Shown here one piece after another: positions 13,808 through 21,732 of a DNA stretch of 24,297 bases. The first letter of the stretch is position 1. Every line of letters begins with the position of its first letter. The notes below the pieces were generated by a model, which was not told where the DNA came from, did not search any database, and saw only the letters and a list, made by a program, of their open reading frames with translations. The position numbers and the translations under genes were made by a program. Origin of the DNA: a virus; the IMG/VR virus record IMGVR_UViG_3300049008_000021, positions 1-24,297 of that record; one strand, given 5' to 3'.

Positions 13808-14469
13808 CGTTTAGCTCCAAGGTCTATATTAAGTGATGGGTTGTACCTTCCTAATATATAGTCAGGTCTTCTTTGGTCAGGTTGTACGCACACAGCTATA
13901 ATACGCCAACCATCTGTGAGTGTTGTTTGTAACGCATCTGTGCAGGTATCCTCTTTTAAGCACACCTCATTAAATGTTGCAATAAGACCACCTCCTACAT
14001 GAACATCACATTTTGTGTTAAAGTCTTTGTTCACATTAGATATAGTAGCCACAAGCCTCTCTACCTTAGATTCTACTGTGAACAGTAATTCTTGAAGAAT
14101 ATCTGGTGCAGTTGATGGTTGTACACACTCAAGAATAGAGTATGGAAATTTACACAAAGGTGCAAACTTTAATAAGTCAACAAGATGTGAACCAGTGACT
14201 AGAACAGTATTAGACATATCGACAGATTCATCTACTTCATCTACAAGCCAATAAGATGCAACTATCTCGTTGTTAGCTGTGACATAAGACCCGTTATCTG
14301 TCAGCTTACACTCAATATCTCTTATCTTATGGTAAGATTCTTTTACACAGAGTTCGTTATCCTTTAGACAGAAACCTCGTGCAGTTTCCTCACACCTGAT
14401 ACCTAGTTGGTCAGCTTCTGACCGCTTAATTATCAATGGACTCTTTACAAACTTAATTAGAGCTATCAT
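13804..14469 (-). CDS. Hypothetical protein, 221 residues
   Basis: ATG follows GAGGTGG and overlaps the previous gene by 17 nt. The N-terminus is basic and beta-like (IALIKFVKSPLIIKRSEAD). The C-terminus has DALQTTLTDGWRIIAVCVQP followed by DQRRPDYILGR (about 182-212), a tail that I associate with conserved phage hypothetical proteins, without a known role. No membrane segment or catalytic motif is recognised. The protein is coupled to the conserved DHSG protein by an ATGA overlap. Confidence 0.7.
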   Translation of the reverse strand: MIALIKFVKSPLIIKRSEADQLGIRCEETARGFCLKDNELCVKESYHKIRDIECKLTDNGSYVTANNEIVASYWLVDEVDESVDMSNTVLVTGSHLVDLLKFAPLCKFPYSILECVQPSTAPDILQELLFTVESKVERLVATISNVNKDFNTKCDVHVGGGLIATFNEVCLKEDTCTDALQTTLTDGWRIIAVCVQPDQRRPDYILGRYNPSLNIDLGAKR

Positions 14470-14647
14470 TAACCACCTCTATGTTTGAACCTTCTTTCAT
14501 ACAATTAACACCGATGCAAAACTTGTCTGTAAAATAGCATCTTTCACAACAACCCGACTCACTATTAACTTTCGTGTAAACCTTGCTATCTAGACAGATT
14601 GTGTCACCTGTCCTCATCTCATTTATAACATGGAGAGTATCAGTCAC
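14453..14647 (-). CDS. Small Cys-rich protein, 64 residues
   Basis: Start is GTG (14647-14645) with AAAGGAG upstream, overlapping the previous gene by 8 nt. The centre, CCERCYFTDKFCIGVNC, gives a CxxCxF...C...C cluster like that at the end of the protein at 3942-4343. Probably a small metal-binding or disulfide-bonded protein. Similar short proteins are frequent in phage replication regions. Confidence 0.7.
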   Translation of the reverse strand: MTDTLHVINEMRTGDTICLDSKVYTKVNSESGCCERCYFTDKFCIGVNCMKEGSNIEVVNDSSN

Positions 14648-15005
14648 TTTTGACTCCTTTGTTGATTATTGGATACGTTGCATAAGCAGGGTGCTCTTGA
14701 TAAAGCTCCCAGCTTTCTATAGCTTCCTTGATTGCTCTCGATGGGCACATATCTCCAAACTCACAGTTGCAGTAGAGCTCCACATCCTCCTGTAGATACC
14801 TAAGATACAACTTGTAAATCTGAAAGGCTATACTTCTATTTCCACCCTCTAGTAATCCCTTGAACTTCTTATTCCACCAGTAGTATATAATACCATTGCC
14901 TCCTAAGTCTAAGTTTCTCTTGTAAGGAGCACCTCTATATTTAAAAGCCTCTATTCGCTGCAAGTACACACTCTCTTTTGTAGGAGTGTGTACGATAGTA
15001 ATCAT
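14640..15005 (-). CDS. Hypothetical protein, 121 residues
   Basis: Starts at ATG behind GAGGAGG, four bases after the stop of the 15-codon mini frame. Sequence is aromatic and basic in the first half (FKYRGAPYKRN, IIYYWWNKKFKG), and then helical with ELYCNCEFGDMCPSRAIKEA near residue 90. The spacing of the Cys residues and the following helix faintly resemble the C-terminal CxC...CHG region of DUF4326 proteins; the likeness is weak. Function unknown. Confidence 0.65.
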   Translation of the reverse strand: MITIVHTPTKESVYLQRIEAFKYRGAPYKRNLDLGGNGIIYYWWNKKFKGLLEGGNRSIAFQIYKLYLRYLQEDVELYCNCEFGDMCPSRAIKEAIESWELYQEHPAYATYPIINKGVKSD

Positions 15006-15008
15006 ACT

Positions 15009-15056
15009 CTAATCCTCCTCGCTCCGATACCAAGTTCCCCCAAGAATTACACTCAT
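15009..15056 (-). CDS. Possible 15-codon leader or mini gene
   Basis: Between two genes an ATG (15056) opens MSVILGGTWYRSEED and a TAG stop. It starts 8 nt after the stop of the upstream gene and ends 3 nt before the next ATG, with the GAGGAGG of the downstream gene inside its last codons. This spacing matches the packed layout of the operon and suggests translation or coupling. A decayed larger gene is the alternative. Confidence 0.35.
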   Translation of the reverse strand: MSVILGGTWYRSEED

Positions 15057-15064
15057 ATAACTAC

Positions 15065-15502
15065 CTAAGGTATGTTGTAACCTAAACCAATCAACTCATA
15101 ATACAAGTCATTAGCTTCGGTGTTTGTTGCACGTCTGCACTTGTTTAATAAATCTAATGAAGCCATACCATGCTGACCTATATGTGAATAAGACATACAG
15201 TAACCTACGTGCTCATCAATATCTAGCATAAGACACACAACTGTATCCTCCAGCATTACAAACATAAAGGAGTCTTTCAAGCGTTCCTCTTTGATTCGGT
15301 CTTCAAGAGAGATAAGGTGTCCTCTTTGAAACACAATACTATCAGGACAAGCTTTTGTGTTATACTTGCGGCCACCTAATCGGCTAGCTCGTTTAACTGC
15401 CTGAGAGTAAGTCTCTGTAGCCAATCCTATCTTACTCCAGTGACACGCAACACGAGAGTTGCCGTTAAAATCAAAGCCAGGATTTACCCAACCGAAACTC
15501 AT
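15065..15502 (-). CDS. Hypothetical protein, 145 residues
   Basis: ATG overlaps the upstream stop (ATGA) with GGGTGAG before it. Middle region has a predicted helix (LEDRIKEERLKDSFMFVML) and a beta-like stretch (VVCLMLDIDEHVGYCMSY). The C-terminal part, GQHGMASLDLLNKCRRAT followed by LYYELIGLGYNI, resembles the end of many small phage hypothetical proteins. No catalytic motif recognised. Confidence 0.7.
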   Translation of the reverse strand: MSFGWVNPGFDFNGNSRVACHWSKIGLATETYSQAVKRASRLGGRKYNTKACPDSIVFQRGHLISLEDRIKEERLKDSFMFVMLEDTVVCLMLDIDEHVGYCMSYSHIGQHGMASLDLLNKCRRATNTEANDLYYELIGLGYNIP

Positions 15503-15750
15503 AACTCACCCAAAGCTCTAAGCTTAATAGCAAGCTCTTTGCAACCTTTCCTATCCGATTCAAAGTATTCACGTTCGAGTCTTGTTCTTGACCTAACACA
15601 GTATCCATCGCACACTGTGTAGCATAACACCTGTGATGGTGAGTGCAATCTATCATGAAGTACCGCTACATCATGCGTACCCTTCCTAAACGTAACCTTT
15701 GGCAATGTCTCGCCGAATAACCAAACCCACAACCATGTAAAACTTATCAT
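15499..15750 (-). CDS. Hypothetical protein, 83 residues, with hydrophobic N-terminus
   Basis: ATG has AAGGAG upstream and overlaps the previous stop (ATGA). MISFTWLWVWLFGETLP is hydrophobic and aromatic and may contact the membrane. The rest is soluble, with three Cys (VLCYTVCDGYC) and a charged helical end (REYFESDRKGCKELAIKL). No family recognised. Confidence 0.65.
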   Translation of the reverse strand: MISFTWLWVWLFGETLPKVTFRKGTHDVAVLHDRLHSPSQVLCYTVCDGYCVRSRTRLEREYFESDRKGCKELAIKLRALGEL

Positions 15751-16013
15751 TGTAACAACTCCTTAACTTCATTAGGTACTTCACTGACTCTCATACGTCT
15801 GCAACTAACTAGAGAACCTTTCCATATAGCTCCAGACTTTGCTTGAAAGTATTTATGTCCACTAGGTTGCTCCGTTACACAGAGGCCTGTTAGACTCCTT
15901 GCATTGCTTGTAAACCCTACACAAGCTATGGACTCTATCTCAAAGTGACCTTTTACTTTCACTACTATAGACATAGCATAACCTGCATCATGAATTATAC
16001 TAAACTCTTTCAT
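15747..16013 (-). CDS. Hypothetical protein, 88 residues
   Basis: ATG has AAGGAAAG upstream and overlaps the preceding gene by 14 nt. Beta-rich sequence (AMSIVVKVKGHFEIESIACV, then GHKYFQAKSGAIWKG) ends in a short helix (SEVPNEVKELLQ). Soluble, slightly basic. No family recognised; it is one of a run of coupled small genes behind DNA polymerase. Confidence 0.65.
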   Translation of the reverse strand: MKEFSIIHDAGYAMSIVVKVKGHFEIESIACVGFTSNARSLTGLCVTEQPSGHKYFQAKSGAIWKGSLVSCRRMRVSEVPNEVKELLQ

Positions 16014-16239
16014 GCAACTTTCCTTCTTTAAGTTGTTGGATAGACTCTAGTAAGCGGTTACCATTATCACCTTGTAATAGGTAATCCGTTGTAGACACCT
16101 TAGGTGTATTATTTCTTTTGTTTCTTGCAAGTTTTCTTTTATTCTTAATCTCCGCAAGAGTCCTTCTTTTATCTGCTACGACATTACCTTCATAGGCTTC
16201 GTTTTGTATTTCTTTAATCTTCTTCACAAGTCTTTTCAT
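16000..16239 (-). CDS. Small basic helical protein, 79 residues
   Basis: ATG has AGAGGT upstream and begins directly after the DNA polymerase stop codon. Strongly basic and helical in the first 45 residues (RLVKKIKEIQNEAYEG, RRTLAEIKNKRKLARNKRNN), with a polar C-terminal helix (RLLESIQQLKEG). The composition suits DNA binding. Its position behind polymerase could mean an accessory replication role, which is inference only. Confidence 0.7.
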   Translation of the reverse strand: MKRLVKKIKEIQNEAYEGNVVADKRRTLAEIKNKRKLARNKRNNTPKVSTTDYLLQGDNGNRLLESIQQLKEGKLHERV

Positions 16240-18126
16240 TTAATGAACCTCTAGCCAATTCTGGCCTATTTTATACGAACCATCCATTATCTGGATACCA
16301 TAAAGTTTAGCTCCATCAACAAACGCTTGTTTGCTAATCTCAGCCGCCTCTGTAGCATACTGTTCTGGCACCATGAAATCTATTTCATCATGATAGAAGA
16401 TTAATGGTTGGTACGGGATACCTTTAGCTTCCAATCTCTCGACCGTTAGCATAAGGGCTGTTGCACAAGTAACCTTCTCGCAGCTCTGTAGTAGATACAC
16501 CAATAGTTTGTGCTTGCTATCAACATAAACCTTGTTACCTGCTATACTTGGAATATAACCTTTTCCTCCTCTATTTGTTTGTTTATACACATTCTCAATT
16601 GTATTCATAAGCTTTTCAAATCCAGGCATACGCTTAGCAAACTCATCTTTGAACTTCTTACCTTTCACATCATCTCTGCTACTGAACATAGCAGTCCACA
16701 TCTTGCCACCAGAAGCTCCAAACAAGAAGCCATAGAGAAGCGTCTTAGCTGTATCTCTTGATACCACATCACGCATACCAACTTCTTTCAATATACCTGT
16801 AGCTATGTCAGCATTAAACTGATGTATGTCACCTTCTAGCAATAGATGTGTGTATTCCTTGCTGTTCAGGTAATGACCTAATCCTCTAGCTTGGTTCCCT
16901 ACTGAGTCGCAACCTACCATAACCCATCCAGGTTTACACATAAATAGTTCACGCATTTCAGAACCCCAGAGACTTACGGGGCTACCGTCTTTCTTCTTAC
17001 CCCCTTTAGGTACGTTTACGATAAGTTTATGGCGTGTACGCATACTAGGCGTACCTATTGTGAAGCAAGAACCGTGTATCTTATCCTCACTGTCGAGTGC
17101 ATCTACCCACCCTTGTACTGTCCTAAGTCTGGACATATTCACAAGGTACCTTTTATACAGCAAACCGTCACCACCTAGGAACTCCAGAGATGTTTCAGTG
17201 ATTTTAGGTGAAGTCTTTACTAGGCTTCTGCCTTCTCGCTTATAGTTCCATGTGTCAGGCTCCCACCCAGCTCTGTTTAAGAACAGCTTAACATCATCTG
17301 AGCTATCTAAACTCAGATGTTCAATAATTATCCTACAAAAAGGACCTTCTACAGGACGCTCTTCTCCCCAGTATCCTGAGAAAGGTTCCACACCGAAGTA
17401 GTTAGCTGTATGCTGGTCATACGCGCCAGACTTCACCCACTTAGGTTCTTTAATAATTACTACACCACCTACCTTGTCTCTTGGTTTAACTTTGCAACCA
17501 AGTTTAGGCAGTAACGCGTCTCTGGCAGCATCAGTCTCCTTTGTCAAAAGTCCAATCAGATGTTCTGCCTTAGCTCTATCGAAGGGCCACCCTAACTCAG
17601 TTGATGTTGCACACCATTTAGAGACAGCCTGTTCAGCTTTAAGGTATGTTGCAATGTTTGGCTGATTCTTAAACACATTATTAAACTCTTTCATAAGAAT
17701 CTCGTAAGCATCTAAGTTTATCTGAACATCCACTGCACACCTGTGAAGCATCTCCTCTGAGTATTGTGACCAGTCTTCGTGAACAACCTTAGGAACACCC
17801 ATAGCCTCACCCCATACTGCAAGTGAATGCCCTCCCATGCCGAACCTATAAAAATCTAACACTTGGCTCAGTATTAAGGTATCTCTTATCTTTATACGCT
17901 TGTCTGGCTCCCACCCAGTAATCTTTTTGATTGCAGGAAAGTCATAGTTTATAACGTTGTGTCCAACTAACACATCGACACTGTTAAAGTATTCCATCCA
18001 ACCGTTGTCACCTGGAGGCCAGTGATGTCTTTCCCCAGTTTCAACTTCTACTGTACACACTACCCATATCTGAGTTATTGTGTCTAATAAACCATCAGCT
18101 TCTATATCAAATACTACTGTCTTCAA
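16240..18126 (-). CDS. DNA polymerase, family A (T7 gp5 type)
   Basis: Replicative polymerase with proofreading. Exonuclease residues: D7 and E9 (VFDIEADG), D62 (HNVINYD), D133 (CAVDV). Polymerase motif A is VGCDSVGNQARGLGHYL with catalytic D407; motif B is RDTAKTLLYGFLFGASGG with R457, K461 and Y465; motif C is YHDEID with D580. The motif A position equal to T7 E480, normally a Glu that helps exclude ribonucleotides, is Gln (Q412). A segment around residues 210-268 corresponds in position to the T7 thioredoxin-binding insertion, so host thioredoxin may be the processivity factor, but this is uncertain. At 628 residues it is shorter than T7 gp5 (704), with the loss mainly in the exonuclease part. 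ATG follows TTGGAGGT. Confidence 0.97.
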   Translation of the reverse strand: MKTVVFDIEADGLLDTITQIWVVCTVEVETGERHHWPPGDNGWMEYFNSVDVLVGHNVINYDFPAIKKITGWEPDKRIKIRDTLILSQVLDFYRFGMGGHSLAVWGEAMGVPKVVHEDWSQYSEEMLHRCAVDVQINLDAYEILMKEFNNVFKNQPNIATYLKAEQAVSKWCATSTELGWPFDRAKAEHLIGLLTKETDAARDALLPKLGCKVKPRDKVGGVVIIKEPKWVKSGAYDQHTANYFGVEPFSGYWGEERPVEGPFCRIIIEHLSLDSSDDVKLFLNRAGWEPDTWNYKREGRSLVKTSPKITETSLEFLGGDGLLYKRYLVNMSRLRTVQGWVDALDSEDKIHGSCFTIGTPSMRTRHKLIVNVPKGGKKKDGSPVSLWGSEMRELFMCKPGWVMVGCDSVGNQARGLGHYLNSKEYTHLLLEGDIHQFNADIATGILKEVGMRDVVSRDTAKTLLYGFLFGASGGKMWTAMFSSRDDVKGKKFKDEFAKRMPGFEKLMNTIENVYKQTNRGGKGYIPSIAGNKVYVDSKHKLLVYLLQSCEKVTCATALMLTVERLEAKGIPYQPLIFYHDEIDFMVPEQYATEAAEISKQAFVDGAKLYGIQIMDGSYKIGQNWLEVH

Positions 18127-18137
18127 TGTACCTCCAA

Positions 18138-18164
18138 GAAAGGCTCCCTATAAGAGAGCCTTTC
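18138..18164 (-). terminator. Strong hairpin between SSB and DNA polymerase
   Basis: GAAAGGCTC pairs perfectly with GAGCCTTTC (9 bp) around TCTTATAGG on the minus strand, followed by TTGG. The T-run is short. The loop contains CTTATAGGGA, resembling a phage promoter core. It could attenuate transcription into DNA polymerase, be processed by RNase III, or be a promoter within a hairpin. Confidence 0.5.
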
Positions 18165-18173
18165 GGTTAGTGT

Positions 18174-18710
18174 TTAATAGTCTGAGTCAGAGCCTTCTTC
18201 GCGCGGCATAGTAGGAACATCTACATATTCAGTAGCTACTGCTGCAAACGCGTCTTCATGCTCCCTTGGTATGAACGGTATAATCTTTGTAACTTGAAGC
18301 TCCATTAGCGTGAAACCGATACCTTTCTTACCTTGTGTGTTGTACGGCCACTTAAACAAGCGAATGTTGGCTGTTGAACCATATCCGATTGTATTAGGGT
18401 CGATAGGTTGAAGTCCACCATTTCGTACAATAACAGGTTTATTTGTCTCGCCTTTTGAGGATATTACTTTCTTCTTAAGACCGACCGTATACACAGGTTT
18501 CTCTACACCATCAACCTCTTCCATCTTAAGTTTAGGAGCGAAACCTTTAGCTGTCCACTCTTTAGATTGAGCAGAGTCATAGGTATAGATTTGAACTTCC
18601 CAGCGAGGGTCGTTCTGGTCAAACACATTAGATGGGTTCTTGGGGTCTAACTTGATGAAACGTAGTAGACATCCAAATAATAATACGGTTTCACTTTTTT
18701 GCTCAGACAT
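18174..18710 (-). CDS. Single-stranded DNA binding protein (T7 gp2.5-like)
   Basis: Coats single-stranded DNA and organises helicase and polymerase. The 178 residues look like an OB-fold core, with WEVQIYTYD (about 38-46), KPVYTVGLKKKVISS, GYGSTANIRLFKWPY and GIGFTLMELQVTKI. The C-terminus is acidic and ends in an aromatic residue (REEGSDSDY), the hallmark of phage and bacterial SSB tails that contact partner proteins. T7 gp2.5 is longer (232). Location between RNA polymerase and DNA polymerase supports the call. ATG follows AAAGAGA; a small hairpin (18725-18744) lies just upstream. Confidence 0.88.
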   Translation of the reverse strand: MSEQKSETVLLFGCLLRFIKLDPKNPSNVFDQNDPRWEVQIYTYDSAQSKEWTAKGFAPKLKMEEVDGVEKPVYTVGLKKKVISSKGETNKPVIVRNGGLQPIDPNTIGYGSTANIRLFKWPYNTQGKKGIGFTLMELQVTKIIPFIPREHEDAFAAVATEYVDVPTMPREEGSDSDY

Positions 18711-18724
18711 AATAATTCTCTTTA

Positions 18725-18744
18725 AGGTTAGTTTAGAATAACCT
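18725..18744 (-). promoter_or_regulatory. Small leader hairpin before SSB
   Basis: AGGTTA pairs with TAACCT around TTCTAAAC on the minus strand, ending 14 nt before the SSB ATG, in the 95-nt gap. Another short repeat (CTCT, CACTA, AGAG) lies upstream in the gap. It may be a processing or translation-control element; evidence is only the inverted repeat. Confidence 0.35.
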
Positions 18745-18805
18745 CATCTTGAACACCAAGACGGGCTTTACATTAACTTCTCTTAGTGAGAGCTTTCCGT
18801 AATAC

Positions 18806-19039
18806 CTAATAAGTAACTATCAGGTACAGTCCATCTTGTGTTACACACAGTCTACTTTCGCAGGTAAATGTAGCAACAATATTACCTGTTAATGGTCTTT
18901 CTGTAACTATTCTCAAAGGCCCACCGTAGACAGTTTCCAGTGGAGCTCTCCAGCTTATCTCTAGGACATCCTTAACCTCTTTTACTAGTAACCAGTATCT
19001 GCTGCCTGCGGCTTGTCTAAGCGTTTCATACTCAATCAT
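18806..19039 (-). CDS. Hypothetical protein, 77 residues, paralogue of its neighbour
   Basis: ATG follows AGGGATTAAGA and overlaps the previous gene by 8 nt. Residues 4-42 align with the adjacent gene (19032-19268): TLR, SRY, KEVK versus KELK, SWRAPLE versus PWRAPLQ, and GGPL occur in the same order and nearly the same spacing. C-terminal half is beta-rich (NIVATFTCESRLCV). No known family. The pair comes from a tandem duplication. Confidence 0.75.
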   Translation of the reverse strand: MIEYETLRQAAGSRYWLLVKEVKDVLEISWRAPLETVYGGPLRIVTERPLTGNIVATFTCESRLCVTQDGLYLIVTY

Positions 19040-19268
19040 TCTTAATCCCTAGTTTAATTCCATCTGATAACAGGTAGACTGAGCTTCCACAAGTAAGGGT
19101 ATGTGATGCACAGAATCCCTCGTAACATCCCTCTTTAACTTCAAGAGGGCCTCCTGTTTCTTCTTGCAATGGAGCCCTCCAAGGGAGGCCTAAGATTGTT
19201 TTCAGCTCCTTTGCTTGTTTGTTGTACCGACTGTCTCTTAAAGCTCGTAATGTACTAAATAGCAACAT
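19032..19268 (-). CDS. Hypothetical protein, 78 residues, paralogue of its neighbour
   Basis: ATG follows TAAGGAAAATAT, 9 nt after the RNA polymerase stop. Shares TLR...SRY...KELKTILGLPWRAPLQEE and GGPLEV with 18806-19039. The C-terminal half (HTLTCGSSVYLLSDGIKLG) also keeps a TCxS pattern in common. Function unknown. Position right behind RNA polymerase, where T7 has small host-takeover genes, is suggestive only. Confidence 0.75.
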   Translation of the reverse strand: MLLFSTLRALRDSRYNKQAKELKTILGLPWRAPLQEETGGPLEVKEGCYEGFCASHTLTCGSSVYLLSDGIKLGIKND

Positions 19269-19277
19269 ATATTTTCC

Positions 19278-21497
19278 TTATATAAAGCAATACTCTGACA
19301 ACAGTATGTCAGCTATGTCAAGTGTACCTAATGGGACATCTTCTGGATTTACACCAATATCCTTTAAGATTAAAGTTAAAGGGTCTGCTTTGTAAAGTTC
19401 TACAAATGACTCTCTAACAACTTTATAAAGTACAGGCATATCTTTTAATAAACACCCATAAGAGTCATGGATGGTTGTAACATAAAAATCACACTTATCT
19501 ACAGTAATAGCTAAGTGCGCAGCATCAAGGCTGTGCGTGATGTTAGGAGATGCACCACTTTCTTGTTTACCTTTAGCTGGTTCTAAGATTTCAGTAAAAC
19601 ATACACTGAGGTATCTATCACAAGAGTAATACCCACTTGAGCTAGGCCTACCTACCTTATTGCCGTAAGCTACATGAACCCTTTTGGTTACTCCTTTCAT
19701 GTAATACTGCACAACAGGAAAGTTTGTAACAGGAACAGTCCACTGTAGAAACCGACCATCTGCTTCTGCTAATTTACCTGCCTCAGAGAACATCTTAAGC
19801 AGGTGCATCGGCTTCTCTATTGTATTAATGGAGTCTTCGTGCACAAGTTTACCTAAGTAAGAACACCATGTTTTCTCAACAAAGTTCAAGTGCTCTATGC
19901 CTAGTTTCTTAGCGTCCTCGTACTGCTGAACACCCTTGCCATAGGCTGTACTCCCGTAAGGCATCGTCATAACATTACGCTTAACTACCTTACGGCGTTG
20001 ACTTTCACTCACAAGCTGTGCCCAGAATACAGCCGAGGCTTCTTTAATATCCTCCTTATAAGCCTCTCTATACTCTTTAAGAATAGCAAAGTGTGTATTT
20101 CTCTCAGGAGACCCTTGAGGAAGAGCCACCATTTCTGACACAAGTTTATTAAGGTCTGCTATTACCTCTAAACTCCTTTCCACTGTAGCTAAGTTGATTC
20201 TGTCTCGTATACCTTCCCAGACACTCTCAGCAACATACGCGTAAAGGTCACCTGGGTACTCTGATGGAACAAGGTTAACCCTAGAGGCTGTTATCTCATC
20301 TTTAGTTAAGGCTGCCAGATGTTGACTGCCATTGTTACTTCCATCAATGAATACACACAATCCACTCTCATATCCATAGCTTGTATAATCACCACCATTG
20401 TATGTCTGCCAGATACGGAGTTGCATTAACTCATTACAAGCCGCTATAAATTGCCAAGGTTTGTCCGCAGACATCCACCCTATGTTCACATAAGGTTTCT
20501 CTGCATAACTCAGTAAAGTGTCTTCATTGTCAACAGACCATTGGAACCTTGCCTGTGAACCTATCTTGTCTGTCTTTCTACCATCTTCTCTCCCCGCGTC
20601 CCCTCCCCATAAACTTGCTATTGATAACATTAACCAGAAGTAACCTTCTTCCCCTATAGGAGCCTTGACTGCTCTAATCAGGAGAGACTTAGCCACATCT
20701 GAACCCATCTCATTTAGGTAAGCTGTCTTGCAGTTCTTTCTTCCACGAAAGTCATAGTAATAAAGGTGATAGAAAGGTGCACCCTTCATCTTATCAGCTA
20801 TGGTGAACAAACACTGTGTCTCTCTCAGCTTGCTTATCTTCGCTTGCTGCTTCTGTTGCTTAAAGATACTATCAAACGCCTTAGCTTCTTTCTTTAGCAG
20901 ATGCTTGCCATACTTCAAGATAACCTCATTTACTTTCCACCCTGTCTCCTGAGATTTGTTCAACGAGTTGTACATAATCGGACACAAGCTTGGAGTGAGT
21001 TGAGTCGCAATCTCAGAACACCTTGACTTTACCAAGGGCACGCCTGACTTATGTGTGAAGTTGGTCCAACGCTCGTAAGGGATTGTTCTTGGGAGTTTAT
21101 CTGTGTGTCTAACAGGAATTGCACTCCACAGTCTCTGTAGTAGAGTCAACTCCTTTACTGTAACGACAAACGCACCGTGCCCGTTCTTGCCTTGACCTAT
21201 CTCAGAGGTTATTAAACCAGCAACCTCCAGCTCGTATAGCACAAATGCGCCACAGTGAACAGAAGATAATGTACAAGGAGAGTGTCCTATCTTGGCTAGA
21301 ATAGCTCTACCTATGTCAGCGATAAGTTCAGTAAACTGTATCTGCTCCGAACCTCTACTGTACATATACACAAGATTAGCTGCAATATCTACAGCATCTT
21401 CTACCATGACTCGCCTTAGCAACTTTACATCTGAATTGGGAGGTTCAGATAGCAGGCGCATTGAGATACCTTGGCACAGTTTTTTGTGTAAACTCAC
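19278..21497 (-). CDS. T7-type single-subunit RNA polymerase
   Basis: Transcribes phage genes from dedicated promoters. Motifs: DFRGRK (249-254); motif A VFIDGSNNGSQHLAALT with catalytic D385; motif B RRKVVKRNVMTMPYGS with R502, K506 and Y514; GASPNITHSLDAAHL with H655; motif C TIHDSYG with D678. These equal T7 D537, R627, K631, Y639, H784 and D812. At 739 residues it is 144 shorter than T7's 883; the loss is all before motif A (384 versus 536 residues), so the promoter-binding N-terminal domain is reduced. The C-terminus is SEYCFI instead of T7's FAFA. Start codon is GTG, with AGGAG eight bases upstream, overlapping the previous stop (GTGA). Confidence 0.97.
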   Translation of the reverse strand: MSLHKKLCQGISMRLLSEPPNSDVKLLRRVMVEDAVDIAANLVYMYSRGSEQIQFTELIADIGRAILAKIGHSPCTLSSVHCGAFVLYELEVAGLITSEIGQGKNGHGAFVVTVKELTLLQRLWSAIPVRHTDKLPRTIPYERWTNFTHKSGVPLVKSRCSEIATQLTPSLCPIMYNSLNKSQETGWKVNEVILKYGKHLLKKEAKAFDSIFKQQKQQAKISKLRETQCLFTIADKMKGAPFYHLYYYDFRGRKNCKTAYLNEMGSDVAKSLLIRAVKAPIGEEGYFWLMLSIASLWGGDAGREDGRKTDKIGSQARFQWSVDNEDTLLSYAEKPYVNIGWMSADKPWQFIAACNELMQLRIWQTYNGGDYTSYGYESGLCVFIDGSNNGSQHLAALTKDEITASRVNLVPSEYPGDLYAYVAESVWEGIRDRINLATVERSLEVIADLNKLVSEMVALPQGSPERNTHFAILKEYREAYKEDIKEASAVFWAQLVSESQRRKVVKRNVMTMPYGSTAYGKGVQQYEDAKKLGIEHLNFVEKTWCSYLGKLVHEDSINTIEKPMHLLKMFSEAGKLAEADGRFLQWTVPVTNFPVVQYYMKGVTKRVHVAYGNKVGRPSSSGYYSCDRYLSVCFTEILEPAKGKQESGASPNITHSLDAAHLAITVDKCDFYVTTIHDSYGCLLKDMPVLYKVVRESFVELYKADPLTLILKDIGVNPEDVPLGTLDIADILLSEYCFI

Positions 21498-21682
21498 ACT
21501 GGACGCTCCTGTAAAATAGGAGGCACTTCTTCTCTAACACACCCTACTGACCTTCCTCTTGAAGTGTAGTAAGAGCCACCTACAAGTCGCGGATTGTGCT
21601 CGTACCATGCCCAAATCCCGTTAGAATCTCTAGCTACAAACTTAGCCCACTCAGGGGCCTTGCTCCAATCCATTATACTCAT
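21494..21682 (-). CDS. Small protein with Trp-rich motif, 62 residues
   Basis: ATG follows GAGAGGCTAAT; the end overlaps the RNA polymerase GTG start. Most of the protein is one copy of a recurring motif: WSKAPEWAKFVARD (6-19), then G22, W24, W26-Y27-E28 and P31. The same spacing is found in genes at 21954-22628, 23049-23411 and 23414-23734. The motif, W-x2-A-P-[ED]-W-A...D-x2-G-x-W-x-WYE-x2-P, occurs in other phage proteins as far as I recall, with no known role. The tail (REEVPPILQERP) is polar. Confidence 0.75.
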   Translation of the reverse strand: MSIMDWSKAPEWAKFVARDSNGIWAWYEHNPRLVGGSYYTSRGRSVGCVREEVPPILQERPV

Positions 21683-21701
21683 ATTAGCCTCTCAATTGGT
21701 A

Positions 21702-21725
21702 AGCGGCAATCTTTCAACTGCCGCT
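21702..21725 (-). promoter_or_regulatory. Perfect 7-bp hairpin upstream of RNA polymerase operon
   Basis: AGCGGCA pairs with TGCCGCT around a 10-nt loop on the minus strand. It lies 7 nt after the stop of the 36-residue gene and before the ribosome binding site of 21494-21682. No T-run follows, so an RNA processing or stability role is more likely than termination. Confidence 0.4.
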
Positions 21726-21732
21726 AAGGTTG

